Shown piece by piece: positions 43,566 to 55,105 of a DNA stretch of 64,000 nucleotides. The notes beneath the pieces are model-generated. The model saw nothing but the letters and a program-made list of their open reading frames with translations, was not told where the DNA came from and searched no databases. The stretch is taken from contig CALNXK010000020.1 of NCBI GenBank assembly GCA_942486035.1, forward strand, positions 587,501 to 651,500, written 5' to 3'. The position numbers and the translations under genes were made by a program. Source of the DNA: Porites lobata (Eukaryota; Cnidaria; Anthozoa; Scleractinia; Poritidae). How positions within the stretch are numbered: position 1 is the stretch's first letter; every line of letters begins with the position of its first letter.

Positions 43566-46484
43566 ATAAATTCATTGTTTGTTAACTATGTTGTAGTATG
43601 ATTGTGGTTGAAATTGGTCAAGTAACTCAGTGCAGGGTTAAGTAGTCTTCTGAAACTACTTTTCATCCTTACCATTAATCTAAACTGAAGTAACATGTGT
43701 ATTTCTTTTCTTTTAAAAAACCATTATACTAGAGTACACCTAATTGCAATAACGTTGTCATAGAAAAAAGCAAAAAGCAAAAAGACAAATAGGAATAAAT
43801 TAGCCGTGTGACTTACATTTGCGTAAATTAATTCAGCATTTAACAGATATTTAGGAATTCATTCACAATAACAAGAGATAATTCTGTAATTCCACGCTGT
43901 AAGATAGACAGGCGCCATAGTCATTTTAGAGCCAACATTCTCCATCAACAGAAGTCACACAATTCGAAAAAGAAAAAGGTAAATTGACGCGAACAATATT
44001 AAGTCTCAGTTTTCGCACTTTCAGTCGCCAATCTATTATGTCCTGACAAACCAAGCTTGGTTTGTGGCTCACGTGAGGAACTGGCGGAAGACCCCCTTAC
44101 CCTTAGCCTCCCAGGCAGGCGTTTTTAGGGGAGCTCGTTTTTCATCCCTAAAAACGCCTGCATGGGAGGCTACCTTACCCTCTCCGCAATGAAAATTCCT
44201 GCCTACACCCCTGATTTGTTGCTTGAAAATTGTGATCAGATGGTGTCGTGCACTGCAAACCATACGCAGACTGGAATTTACCCCAGGCTATATTTATTGA
44301 TTTATTGGTAGTTATCCGATGTGCTTTGTAATTCGAGCACGTTTGAAATTCGCTAGATGAATCAGCCTCGAATTGCATTAGAATGACATCAAGAAACTGA
44401 TGCAAATGATTTCTCTCATATTACGTGATTAATATTCAGCTATAAGCATGTGTGTTGTGAATGTTGCAAGCTATGATAATTACATGCTAATTAATTCCTA
44501 TTTAACTTTTTGCTTTTTGCTTTTTGCTTTTTTCTATGACAACCTTATTGCAATTAGGTGTACACAGGGTTGTCATTAAGAACCGGGGGCTGGGGATTTT
44601 CCCCGGCTACTAAGAGAGTGGCCCCTGGCTACTTTTATTGGAAAATAGAAAAAATAGAACAAAAAGAAATCCCTGGCCATTTGATTCCCCGCCTATTTGT
44701 TGTATTTACCCGGCAACTTGAAATCTCAGTGACAACCCTGGTACAGGTGGAGCCCAAACCTTTGTGACACTTACCTGTCATATGTAAATGAGGCCTTTTT
44801 TTCCCCCAAAGCAATGAAGCTTTTCTCTTTGATAATGGCAAGCATTATTGGTGTATTTGTATGATGCCCTTTTTAAGCTGACTGATAAATAAGCATAGAT
44901 CACAATGTCTGTGTTTGGTTGAGCATTCTTGAGTATCTTTTTATTTCTTAAAACTATTTGTGTCCGTTTAGGGTTTGTGCTACTTTTTTGCATTAATTTA
45001 TTTTTCCTTATTAATTATCTTTCCCTTCAACAGTCTTCATTATTTTACAGTTTCTTCATTGTAATGTAACAACATGACCATAATCGAGGAGGCACATGAC
45101 AAAAAAATTGGCACGAAGGCAACTTCATTTGCTCAATAGAGATGGCTGTTTCATAGGGGTCAAATGTATTGTTATTGCGGGAAGCAAATTCTGGGAATGC
45201 GATTGGTAACTGCTTACTAGAGGGTGATTGCTTAATGGATGGCTGCAAATTTGAGGTTTGACTGTTAGTAATTGTTCATTGTTTTTATTCGTTAACAGGT
45301 CAAGAAGATTATGACAGGCTGAGACCCCTTTCTTACCCTCAGACAGACGTATTTCTTGTGTGTTTTTCTGTAGTTTCACCAGCTTCATTTGAAAATGTTA
45401 AAGAAAAGGTAAGGGCCTGATCTGCCAACCCTAGTCTTTTGAAACTGTGATTAACTTGTAACATCTTTAAGGCAACGATGTTTAAGATGCATTGTCAAAA
45501 AGTCACAACATTCACTTCAACAAATTAATGTTGTGACTGCCTAGCTGGGCTCCCATGCCATTCTAGAAATCAATTTATTGGCCATGAGTCATGTGTCAGG
45601 CAACCTCCAGCGCAGACGTAGGGGGAGAGGGCAGATTGAGGTATTTGAAAAGATGCTTACGGGCTCTCCACTTCTCTCTTCCCGCCATTTTTCACTTGTT
45701 CGTTATTTCACAGCTTGCTCGCTTTAACAACTTGTCCGCACTGACTGAGAGCCTGACACAGGTTACATTTTGCAGGGACACCAGTAGTGGCATCACCAAA
45801 TTTCTGCTGTTTTCTTAGGCTATCACTGCTTTGGCTCTGTGTGTTATATGCAGGGTTTGCACATCCCTTGAAAGTCCTTGGAAGTTGTTAAATTTTAAAC
45901 TTTTAATTCAAGGCCTTGAAAGTCCTTGAAAATTGCCAGCGGTTCTTGAAAGTCCTTGAATTTCAATGCTAACTTTGTAGTTTAAGTAGAACTTCAAAGT
46001 GAAAGAAGCAGACACAGAAAGACCTTCAGGATGAAATTACCTCATGTTGTAGAAGAGCTAAAAAAGGCATAGACTCAAGGTTCATTTTTGCACTGAATTG
46101 AGAAATGTCCTAGAAAAGTCCTTGAATTTTTTGTTCAAAACCTTTAAATGTATTTGCGTTTGACAGACACTAGTAGCAAGTTTTCTTCCATTTCAGTGGG
46201 TTCCAGAAATAACCCATCACTGTCCGAAGACACCGTTTTTACTTGTTGGTACCCAAGTCGACTTGCGTGATGATGCTTCAACAATAGAGAAGCTAGCCAA
46301 GAACAAGCAAAAACCCATCACTGTTGAATCTGCAGAAAAGCAAGCACGAGAGCTAAGAGCTGTCAAATATGTAGAATGCTCTGCGTTAACACAAAAGGGC
46401 CTGAAAAATGTCTTTGATGAAGCAATCTTAGCAGCACTCGAACCTCCAGAGCAACCGAAGAAAAAGAAATGTACATTGCTTTGA
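41155..46484 (+). CDS. CDC42: CDC42 Rho-family GTPase, tandem copy B
   Basis: Four coding exons: 41155-41259, 42916-42988, 45299-45408 and 46197-46484, making 191 residues plus TGA. Intron positions and phases (0, 1, 0) are identical to copy A, so this is a genomic duplicate and not a retrocopy. All nucleotide-binding motifs are intact: GDGAVGKT, DTAGQ, TQVD, SAL. The tail reads KKKK then CTLL, a strong polybasic plus geranylgeranyl-type CAAX signal. Tyr51 and Ser124 match the usual animal CDC42, so copy B is the more conventional of the pair. Exon 4 is about 91% identical to copy A by eye, with most changes silent, which indicates purifying selection on both. Intron 2 holds a composite Tc1/mariner-type MITE (43737-44560) and intron 1 a TA-flanked MITE. 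Confidence 0.97.
42416..42581. mobile_element. MITE with CAGTCAAAACCCCA ends (TA-flanked on the left)
   Basis: CAGTCAAAACCCCACTTTAC at the left is mirrored by AATGGGGTTTGACTG at the right. Interior AGACACC motifs recall the element at 30600-30775. The left flank is TA; the right flank reads TG, probably mutated. It lies in intron 1 of CDC42 copy B. Confidence 0.6.
43737..44560. mobile_element. Tc1/mariner-type MITE, CACCTAATTGCAATAA ends, TA duplication (copy 2)
   Basis: Terminal inverted repeats of ~50 bp start CACCTAATTGCAATAACG and continue through TTGTCATAGAAAAAAGC and AAAAGC runs. The right end mirrors them. TA flanks both ends. The interior matches copy 1 (5216-6449), including a TAGCC...GGCTA insertion at the same point. 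It lies in intron 2 of CDC42 copy B. Confidence 0.82.
44104..44172. mobile_element. 69-bp TAGCCTCC...GGAGGCTA hairpin with perfect 9-bp target duplication
   Basis: The arms TAGCCTCCCAGGCAGGCGTT and the right-end complement enclose TTTAGGGGAGCTCG. CCTTACCCT occurs on both sides (44095-44103, 44173-44181). It is an internally deleted version of the 481-bp element at 5576-6056 and has the same target duplication, so both descend from one insertion copied with its host MITE. Confidence 0.85.
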
Positions 46485-48807
46485 ACAATGGACTGGTACA
46501 TGTAAATTGATGTGGAAAATGACACTCACAATGTTGATTTGGGACAAGATTCTGTTTGTCCACACACCTAGCTATACAACGAATGCTGTGTAGAACTGGA
46601 GTGGATTAATACATGGGTGTTCTAAACAGAAGCTGTGTAGATGTACCATTATCTAAAGAAAGAGTTGTAAAAAAAAATGTCTGAATGTTTAAAGTGAGAG
46701 CCAAAGACTATGATTTATTTGTTTTGACTTTTAAGGCACTAGCAGAGGTTCTTGCTTGTCAACTGAAACTCTCTTTCTTTGATTCTGCTTTGCTGTTTTA
46801 ATATTATGATATATATGTATCGTCACTCGTAGAAGCATAATAACCTCTTGATAAATTGAAAGCTGTGGCATTAGGCATGTATGGGTATTTATTGTGACAA
46901 ACAAGAGTGTTTCAGAATCAAGGCAAAACTAGTAGGTGATGATAAATTGAACTGGTACCTCTGTGTAACCCAACTTGCCAGTTACCTGACCAAATCCTTC
47001 AGTTGCTTGATCCAAGCAAGGTAGCTAATCAAAAGTGCTGAATATTGCTCTGGAATTTAATTGGCTTCTATTGGTATTGTATATTATTTTGCTAACTTTT
47101 CATGTAGCAATGGGTAGCTGCATGATATCTGATTTTCTGTTTTGTTGGCAGTGGATTTATAAAAATGTAAGTTATTGCGTCAATCATTCTAGTATCAGTC
47201 AATAACCATTCGTGACCTTCTGTTGACTTGTTGGGAAGGCCTAAGCTGCTATAAGCTTTTCTTTCTCCTTTAGTGATTGTCAAATTCTCCAATAATGTAC
47301 CTGTTATTAGTAAGTATGCAGGAAGAACAGGATTGTAAGGTTCAATCGTATTCACACTGTACTGGAAAGCTTTCATGTTGTCTCATTTGCTTTTTTGTGT
47401 TCACACATGAAATGCCATTTTTCAGCTGCTGCACGGCAGTGTTAATCAAACTGAAAAACTTTGTACCATGTTGAAAGTTTTAGGCTTTTGTTTTATGTTG
47501 TTGTTCACATTGTACCATATCAGTTTCTGTGCTGGCACAAAAATCCTTGTGGTATAGTGTGAACAGTGCGTGAGTGATGAATATTATCTAGAAGGAAACA
47601 AGAGCAAGATTTGGTGCAAGTTCACACTTGTGACAGTTATGATCACTCACTGAAGAGATGGAGGTTGAACACTCATCATCTCTTAGGTCCTACATGCAGT
47701 AATGTTTTTGCTAGAAAATGTAAACTAGTAATTATTGGATGGCCTTAAATTCTTGGTGTGTTGAGATGTTGAAATTGATAATTTTCCTTCATGTAAAAAG
47801 GATCAGTTATAAGCTATTGGCTGCATCTTGCTGTTCTCTTTTTTTGACCCTTTAAGTCCCAGTATCCCTGTACAAATTCTCCAAACTGTTCTCAATACAT
47901 TTCCTAAAGAGTGTTTAGAGAATTTAATAAAAGATCTCTGCAATTTCCCTTTGTTAATCACTTTAATAATTCTCACAACTATTTCTCTTGAAAATGTATG
48001 TAAATTGCTAGGAGAAAATTGATGGTGGTCAAACTTGAGATTTACGGGGTTAAACTCTAGTAGAAATCTTGTAATGCATCTATTGCAGTCAATGGCTTGA
48101 CTATTTATTTTATTGAAGATTATTGTGTTGAATTCTAAAGTGATCAGTTGTGTGCTTACTAACAATACTTTTTACAACTAGATACATTCAAAATGGTACA
48201 GAAATATTGAATGTGAACAGCAACTTTAAAAAATTAAAGGAACCTGGTGTTGATGAATACAAAATTTTGTAGATGTTTGTGCAATAGGGCAGTTACATGA
48301 TGAAGTCATTTGACAATAATGCCCAGAATCCCTCAGTCTGATGTGTTCTTGTGCATATAAGTGTTGTTTCTTAAACCTTGGCATGGATGAGAATTTCAAA
48401 TAATATAGGGAAACAAAATGATTCCTGGTCGCTGTAGTCAAATGACATCATGAAAATGGCCTATTTAAAGATATAGGAATGACATGTTGAGAATTCTTAA
48501 GATCAATAAACTAATAAATTGCAAATGCATTTTTTGTGCGTAGTGTATTTAACGACAGTTAAAAAATTTCAAAATTTACAAGGATGTGTATGGAAAGCCG
48601 CTCAAGCTTGACTGGGTTGCAAGAGTTATTTTTCTCATACAAATCGCTCTAACTTTCAGTGGCCACTGCAATCGCTACATTGATATATACGGCTGAAAAT
48701 TTACTGCTTACTAAAATTTAATATGCTCTTTCAGCTCCTGCTGACAAACTTTTCCAAAAGCGAACTATTTTCGTGTTTACAAAAAGTTGATCACGTGACC
48801 AATTACT

Positions 48808-48842
<35 letters not shown>

Positions 48843-49233
48843 TTTGCTACCCAACCTCATCCCCAGGATGCTTTTCCCTGGCTTTTGCTACCATGTTTAA
48901 GACAGGAGACCATTTTTCATGACCCTTATTCCTTTCATTTTGAGTAGGGGGTCTAGCACAATAGGATTACAGCTCTAACAAAATTGTTTGTACCAGACAC
49001 GGCCAATCTTGAACCCCTCAGCCTGCTTTAGAGTCAAGACCTCCCAAACCATGCCCTGTTCAACGGCACATCCTTGTTTAGGCCCAGATAAGGGAATGTC
49101 TCTGCCCCTCTTGGAGTTGCATGGCTTAGCGCTGAAGTGGAACCTACTGTCATCAAGCTGAATCACTCAGATTGGTTTAATCAAAGCAGTCTCTGTAAGA
49201 GCTCCAGTCATAGGCCTTTATCGGTTTACCCTC
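46485..49233. other. 3' flank of CDC42 copy B and gene-free sequence
   Basis: The proximal part is likely 3' untranslated region of CDC42 copy B; AATAAA occurs at 48505-48510, though its use is unproven. A 31-base A run lies at 48810-48840. Other short frames have no motif or splice support. Confidence 0.45.
48810..48840. repeat. Poly(A) tract of 31
   Basis: An uninterrupted run of 31 adenines. It could be a retroelement tail, a simple repeat, or length-inflated in assembly. No clear retroelement body was recognised upstream. Confidence 0.9.
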
Positions 49234-49368
49234 CAGGGCCAGGTTTATTGAACGTTAGGTTGCGCTATCCAGGGGATAAGTATTAGGGAAACCATTTGTG
49301 CTATTCACTAGATAAACATTTACCCAGTGGATAGTGTTATCCCCCATATGAACAACTAACTGGGCCAG
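49234..49368. mobile_element. MITE with CAGGGCCAGGTTTATTGAAC-type ends
   Basis: The left CAGGGCCAGGTTTATTGAACG is mirrored by CATATGAACAACTAACTGGGCC. Internal GCGCTATCCAGGGGATAAGT is mirrored by CCAGTGGATAGTGTTATCCCC. End sequence resembles the family at 20611 and 24042, so they are probably related. Confidence 0.55.
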
Positions 49369-50462
49369 TAGACGGTCGACGAACAGTGAGGTGCCCTGGC
49401 CACCGACTAAAAAGAAATGGGAGACATATGCATCTGCACGTAGGCTATCTGACTTTTTGTTGGTTCTAATTCTAAGGTGTTAATTTCTTGTAAATTACTA
49501 AACATGCATTGAGTATGGTCTTGGACATAATTCCCCCCCTCAAAAAAAAAAAAAAAAACAGAAATTGGCTGTATGAGTAAAGGTCAATGAAAAGTGCCAT
49601 GCAAAAGGTCTTGAGAGCGACTCTGGCCCTGTCAGTCATAACGTGGCCTTGCCCTGGGAGTGAAAAGATTAAGATAGTGCCACCTTGAGGGAGGTGGGGT
49701 GGGGCTACTCAACAAGGTTTCATTTGGGGAGGTTTCACCAACCCTTCACCCATTTTATTTTAATTTATACGTTTTTGGCAGAAAAGGTACTCGTTTCAAT
49801 TCGAATACCTTCCAATATTATTAAAACTGGTGCCCCTTTCAGGTACGTACTAATAGCAGGAGCCTGGGCTTCTGCCGGTAACAGCAAATCCTCTTTTCCT
49901 CGTTTCATAGATTAAATTGAGACAGCCATGAGGTGTATTGGGTTCGAAATATTTCAAAAGAGATATGGAGGCCGATCAACACCCTTTATAAACGTGAAGC
50001 CTGAAGAAAGTACCTCTTTCAGGCGGAGCCTCCCTCTCGTATTGGCCATCATAGGAAGTCCACTTCGGTCCCCGCTCCCCCCTCCCTGCCACAAGGTGCA
50101 ATATGCCAGATGCTTATCAACAACGATTGTAGCTTGGGCTCCTGGTTTAATATTTGCAACTTCAACAGTCAACAAAACCGAGTTATAAATTGTTAGTAGG
50201 CGTCTGTGATGTGCAGAGATGTGATGTGATGAACTGTATTCATTTTTCTTTTGTAGCCCCCATTGAAGGTTTGTGTTGCAAACCGAAATATCGGGCAAAT
50301 ATAATTCACCACTTCATTTTTGTTTTCTTTACTTATTTTTTCTACCACTCTTCCTTCCGTAAGGATCAGTTTACTGTTTGAGGCAAAAAACGCGAGGGGA
50401 CTGGGCAGAGAGGTTGCGGTTTTCCTTTCCCCACGCGTGACCTATTTCTCTTTTACATGCCT
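49369..50462. other. Gene-free interval
   Basis: Includes an A run of ~17 at 49542. The frames at 49685-50298 on both strands lack a recognisable domain or splice partner. No element border was identified. Confidence 0.4.
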
Positions 50463-50693
50463 GGGGCCCGTTTCTCGAAAGTCCCGGTAACTTTACGGGC
50501 CCGAAATCAAATATTCAAATCGAAATATAAAGAATAAGAGCGCGGGTCCTGGCTAGCAAACTACTCCATTTTGTTTCATTAACTGACAGTTTTATCGTGT
50601 TGGATGCAAAACTATTGAAACCACGATTATTAATGTAAACAGAGACAGCTTACCGGGCCCGTTAATTATCGGGACTTTCGAGAAACGGGCCCC
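50463..50693. mobile_element. MITE with GGCCCGTTTCTCGAAAGTCC ends, tandem unit 1
   Basis: The left GGCCCGTTTCTCGAAAGTCC is mirrored by GGGACTTTCGAGAAACGGGCC. A sub-terminal TTACGGGCCCGAAATC is mirrored by CTTACCGGGCCCG. It is followed directly by a second unit sharing CCTGG at the junction; CCTGG also lies before unit 1 and after unit 2. Confidence 0.75.
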
Positions 50694-50925
50694 TGGGGCC
50701 CGTTTCTCAAAAGTCCCGGTAAGTTTTCGGGCCCGAAATCAAATATTCAAATCGAAATATAAAGAGTAAGAGCGCGGGTCCAGGCTAGCAAACTACTCCA
50801 TTTTGTTTCATTAACTGATAGTCTTATCATGTTAGATGCAAAACTACTGAAACATCGATCTTTAAGGTAAACGGCAACAGCTTACCGGGCCCGTTAATTA
50901 TCGGGACTTTCGAGAAACGGGCCCC
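50694..50925. mobile_element. MITE with GGCCCGTTTCTCAAAAGTCC ends, tandem unit 2
   Basis: Same element as unit 1, similar throughout (AAATCAAATATTCAAATCG, AGCGCGGGTCC, GGCTAGCAAACTACTCC in both) with scattered substitutions. Head-to-tail arrangement. Confidence 0.75.
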
Positions 50926-51166
50926 TGGTCCCTACGCACTGGGCAACTTTCCCTTGACCTTTTTTAAACGCCCCTGCTATCTGAGAGCCTGGCACACGTT
51001 ACACAGCATCATCCATTGTTTAACAGATGTGAAAATCAAGAGGTGCAGAACTTGTTAAACGCGCGGTGTGTCACTTGGTATTGACTCGCAGGCAATGCAG
51101 CCTCCAGTTATTCCCAGTCGTTTTCGGCGGGTTCGTACAAAGTCCATATCGTGCAAAAGAAAGCTT

Positions 51167-51182
51167 TAATAATAATAATAAC

Positions 51183-51214
<32 letters not shown>

Positions 51215-51216
51215 TT
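51167..51216. repeat. (AAT)n microsatellite
   Basis: About 50 bp of AAT repeat with two AAC interruptions. Confidence 0.95.
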
Positions 51217-52590
51217 TAAACATATTTATACAGGCCTAGGATTGCTGCATCAATTTTAAGAGAAAACTACTATCAATGCAGGTCCTGCATTTGTTCAAGA
51301 GGTTTCACTTTAGGAGTGACAACGGAGAACAGTTCAAAAGCATCACAACCAAAGTTTCATGTCCCGTTAAATTATGGGTGCGGACATGTTGCACTTCCTG
51401 AGCGGGGCGAATAGGCCAACAGATCCGCGGATTTTAAAATATTCTTGCCCGCCATTAAGAGCGAAATTTTAAAGTATTTTCGGATCCTGTAGTTGGAAAA
51501 AATGGCGGTTACATGCCATTTTATAAAGTTGGCATAGTGAAATCTCCACGATCGTCATAATTGTTTTGTTTATCTTTTGTGTGTACGTGTTGTTTTGTTT
51601 TGCTGTTAGTTGATTGTTAGTTGTTGTTGTTATTGTCACGGACGAAAGTCACTGTATTACAAACCCGACATACTAACACGTTAGACTTAGATGTTTCCCT
51701 GTATTTTTAATTGGGTGGAATAAAATATTGATATGGATTGTTTTTGCACGTTGTACTGGGTGCAATTATTAGATATACTTATTATTCTGTCGCAGTTAAG
51801 GCCCATCGTCATGTCCTTTGTGACCTTTGTCGCCATTAATTTTTTCATCTGTCGGTCTTATGTTGCTGTTTTCAGGGCCATGTCGCTTCGTCGGAATTTT
51901 TTAGCCCTGCCGCAGGCTTCTTTCAAAGATATCTATCACTTTTAGCAAGAGTCAGACAGTGATACTGTTAAGAAGGAGTTACAGAATGATGACATCTCCG
52001 AGTTCAAGAACTTATAAGAACTTATAGAAGAAAAGTTGGTCTAAATTATACTTTCCTAGTTACTTGTTTCAAAGGTAGAGAGACACACTACAGTTCTCAA
52101 ACTTTACTATGATTTGAACCATAAACTGAACGAAGTATAACGACAAAGTATCATGCAGTGCTGTGTGCATGTAGTGTTATTCATTGCCCGTCAGGTGTAG
52201 TTTATAGTCTATAATACTACTCTATAACAAACATAATACAGCTTCTTTATGCTTATGCGGTCGATAACTTTCTGCGTATAGGAATAAGGACATTTTGCAA
52301 TAAAAGGGGTTAAAATTAAGACGATAAAAATCATTCAAAGACAAATTCATTTTCTTTTCAGTATTTTCTCACTGGACACCCGTTTCGTTTGCCTATATGG
52401 TAACATATACAATCACCAACAAACAGGTCAGAATTTTAATTCTTTTAATTCTATTAAAATAGTAAGGGTTAGTTTCCGCGTTTTAGGCTATTTTAGGCAC
52501 GTGTCACAAGACGTGTTTTATCACGTGTTTTATGTTTAAAGTTCACGAAAATCATCTTTAGTTAGCTAGCGATTTGAGCCTCTGCTCGCA
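51217..52590. other. Gene-free interval
   Basis: Contains a repeat at about 51785-51910 (CATGTC, TTTGTCGCCATTA, CAGGGCCATGTCGCTT) related to 31020-31140. No exon was supported. Confidence 0.4.
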
Positions 52591-52969
52591 GCCCAGTTCA
52601 AACGTCGAATTTCACATGTGCCGAACTTAATTGCTATTTTAGTCGAATAAAATAGTTAAATACGGCATTTGATTCAAACGTCGAATTTAACTCACTGAAC
52701 TCTGTCGAATTTAACTCTCTTCGCTGTCAATATTCCCAGTAATATAATAATAATTTACTAAAATTCATTCATTAAGTTCGGCGCATGTGAAATGCAACGT
52801 TTGAATCAAAAGTCGAACCTAAGTCGAATCTTCGACTGTTTCAGTCGCAGCCGTACGGCAAACGTTAATTTGAGCAGTCGAATTTAATTGATTCAAACGT
52901 AGCACTTCACATGCATTTAACTTTTGCGTTAAGTTTGGCACATGTGAAATTCGACGTTTGAACCGGGCC
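52591..52969. mobile_element. 379-bp palindromic MITE of the AACGTCGAA family
   Basis: The left GCCCAGTTCAAACGTCGAAT plus TTCACATGTGCCGAAC is mirrored by GGCACATGTGAAATTCGACG and TTTGAACCGGGCC. The interior repeats GTCGAATTTAA-type phrases in both orientations. Shares the AAACGTCGAA core with 17441-17534, 24479-24840 and 58071-58145. Confidence 0.72.
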
Positions 52970-53071
52970 TAATTTGAGCTAATTTTTGATAATCATACAC
53001 TTTGTAGACTGATTCATAGCCTGCGTAGCAGGCGCTAAGAAATAAATGAGCGCAAAAAGAAACGACAGGTT

Positions 53072-53509
53072 AACGGATTTAATAATTAGGGGAACCCCCT
53101 TTGACCCGTGATTGGACAAACGACCACAAAGAGTCAAATATTTATTTTGAGCCTCGATTTCTTACCATCACACTACAACATCTAAACACCTATAACTAAC
53201 ATACAGAGTCATTTAAGAGTCGCTGCATCAGTTACCTCAACTAAGCTAAATAGAGCCCTGTTAACAGGAGAGTGACAAGCAAGACTACGGCAAGCCACTA
53301 CGAGGATCGCAGTCTGCTTGCAACAAACTGTCAAACGCACACGTAGGGTTGGGTGAGTTCTTCTGAACGTTTTCACGTAGCCTGAGTATCAGGCCTTCCT
53401 AAGGGGCTACTAGGGGAGAGGAGATTTTAGATGGGGCTGATTTTTTCAGGTTTATACAAATAATTACTGTCGATCATTCTAATGAGTTTTTTTTCTGTCT
53501 AATAGATAT
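53072..53509 (+). repeat. Direct repeat A, copy 1 (matches 55440-55905)
   Basis: Near-identical to 55440-55905, starting GGATTTAATAATTAGGGGAA and ending around TCGATCATTCTAATGAG. The second copy has a ~40-bp segment (AGGAGCCGTCTGTAAACACC region) absent here. Highly similar, so the duplication is recent. Confidence 0.88.
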
Positions 53510-53577
53510 TCAGTTTGACTTAATTTTACATTCATTATCTTTGATGAGAAATAGTTCTCCCTCCTTAAGGTTTGGCT

Positions 53578-55105
53578 CAGGCGGTGTGCGTCACGAGATT
53601 CGACCAATCAGAATGCGTCATTTGTAGAGTGATTTTCGCGCTCGGAAAGAGCTGTTTTCAGAGGTATATGTGGTGAAATTTTCGCTTTATTCCAAGCTTG
53701 TGTTGGTAATTTCGACACTATACCGCCGTGGAAAGTTGTTGGAACACTTTATCTTGATAGCAGTTGCGTTACTTTTAAATATTTTGATTTCTTGAGCGTT
53801 TGTGACAAGTTTGAATTACTCGGTCATGTGCAGGCCGCCATGATGATTTGAGTGTTGTTTTTGCCGTTCTTCTTGGATTTATTGCTGGTTACTGTTAGCG
53901 GTTTTATCGAATTATTTTGGCCATCTTGTTACTTCAACCTTTCTTCTTTGCATATTTCGGGGTCTACCCGGGTCTACCCCTGTTAGTTTTCCCGTTATGA
54001 GCCGTTGAAAGTGTCTTGGAATTAAGACATCGTCTCAGCCAAGTGTCACAACTCTCGGGAAACGGGCTGAGAAAACATGCCGAAGCGGAAGCCGACGTGA
54101 AGCGAGTAACGCCGAATCCAGGAAGAGTTGGTTCTATTTTAAACCACAAAAGGTAAATAAGTTTGAATATTGTAATAACCTTTGGAAACAAAACATTTTT
54201 CATAGCCCAGTGCGGAAACTGAAAGCGTGACTTTAAAATAATTTGCATTCGGTGTGTGCCACGTGTATGCAAATCTTCGTGTAAAGTTACGTGAGCGAAT
54301 AAATTGTTATAAATCTCTACCAAAACCCAAAACCATTATCGAAGATCCAGACAACATCATACAGGATTTTAAAACTGTGAGGTTAGGTTTTACTATAGAA
54401 CAAAATCGATATACTGCGCTCACTTCAATGACCGCACAGACAAGATCGTGTTTTATTTTACCTGATTTTACTGTTTATTTCTGCGGCTGTATGTTCGGCT
54501 CTTTCGGTCTGTTTTCTCCTTGCCTGATAGAAGATTTATTTGCGCATAAGGATTTCAAACGGGCACTGTTTTCAAAACAATATAAACTTGTCGATGAAAA
54601 TAAAATTGTTATGAGAGACGATTTCTCACCTAGCTGTTTGCACGCGCTCCCCCTGCTTTGCCGGTAACAAAGTCCATCAAATATATAAACACTTCTAATG
54701 GACGAATTTTTTTTAGTTAAGCAAATCCAGGTATGAACTACAGATCTCTTTCACTATGAGATAAAAACATACATATAAACCAAACAGTACATAAAATCTT
54801 ATGAGAAGCAGGAAATTAGTCGCCGCTCAAAGGCGGCTAGATCGCACGATCGTCTCCGAACCGCGATAAACTTCTTGAAATTGCCTTATGAAGCCAATAG
54901 CAAGCATCTGAGGCCACTATGAGATCTTGAAAATTCTCGAAATCGCTCTCTTCCGTAATGATTTTTGGAAAAGGCAGCAGTGTTTTGATCCCTGGGTTTG
55001 ATTCACTTCTCTCACGAGATGCGAACTCGACCGTGTCACGATTGAAATGAGGCACGGTAACAGTTTTACCCGTGAACCTTTGTGGGTCGTGACGCACACC
55101 GCCTG
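53578..55105. mobile_element. 1528-bp DNA transposon-like insertion: 19-bp perfect TIRs and perfect 9-bp target duplication
   Basis: The left end CAGGCGGTGTGCGTCACGA (53578-53596) is exactly complementary to the right end at 55087-55105. GGTTTGGCT flanks both sides (53569-53577, 55106-55114). Nine-base duplications are typical of Mutator-like transposases. The interior has a 137-codon plus-strand frame (54254-54667) and other short frames without a recognised transposase motif, so it is probably non-autonomous or from a family I do not recognise. It is nested in the element at 53017-55439. Confidence 0.88.

Noticed and set aside
41155..46484. Second CDC42 as a processed pseudogene
   Set aside because: It has all three coding introns at the same positions, an intact frame and its own promoter blocks.
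49685..50381. Overlapping frames on both strands (up to 114 codons)
   Set aside because: No domain, no phase-matched splice sites, and neither strand shows a convincing start context.
54254..54667. 137-codon frame inside the 1.53-kb transposon
   Set aside because: No transposase or other family motif recognised and no ATG-proximal context; kept only as a property of the element, not a gene.
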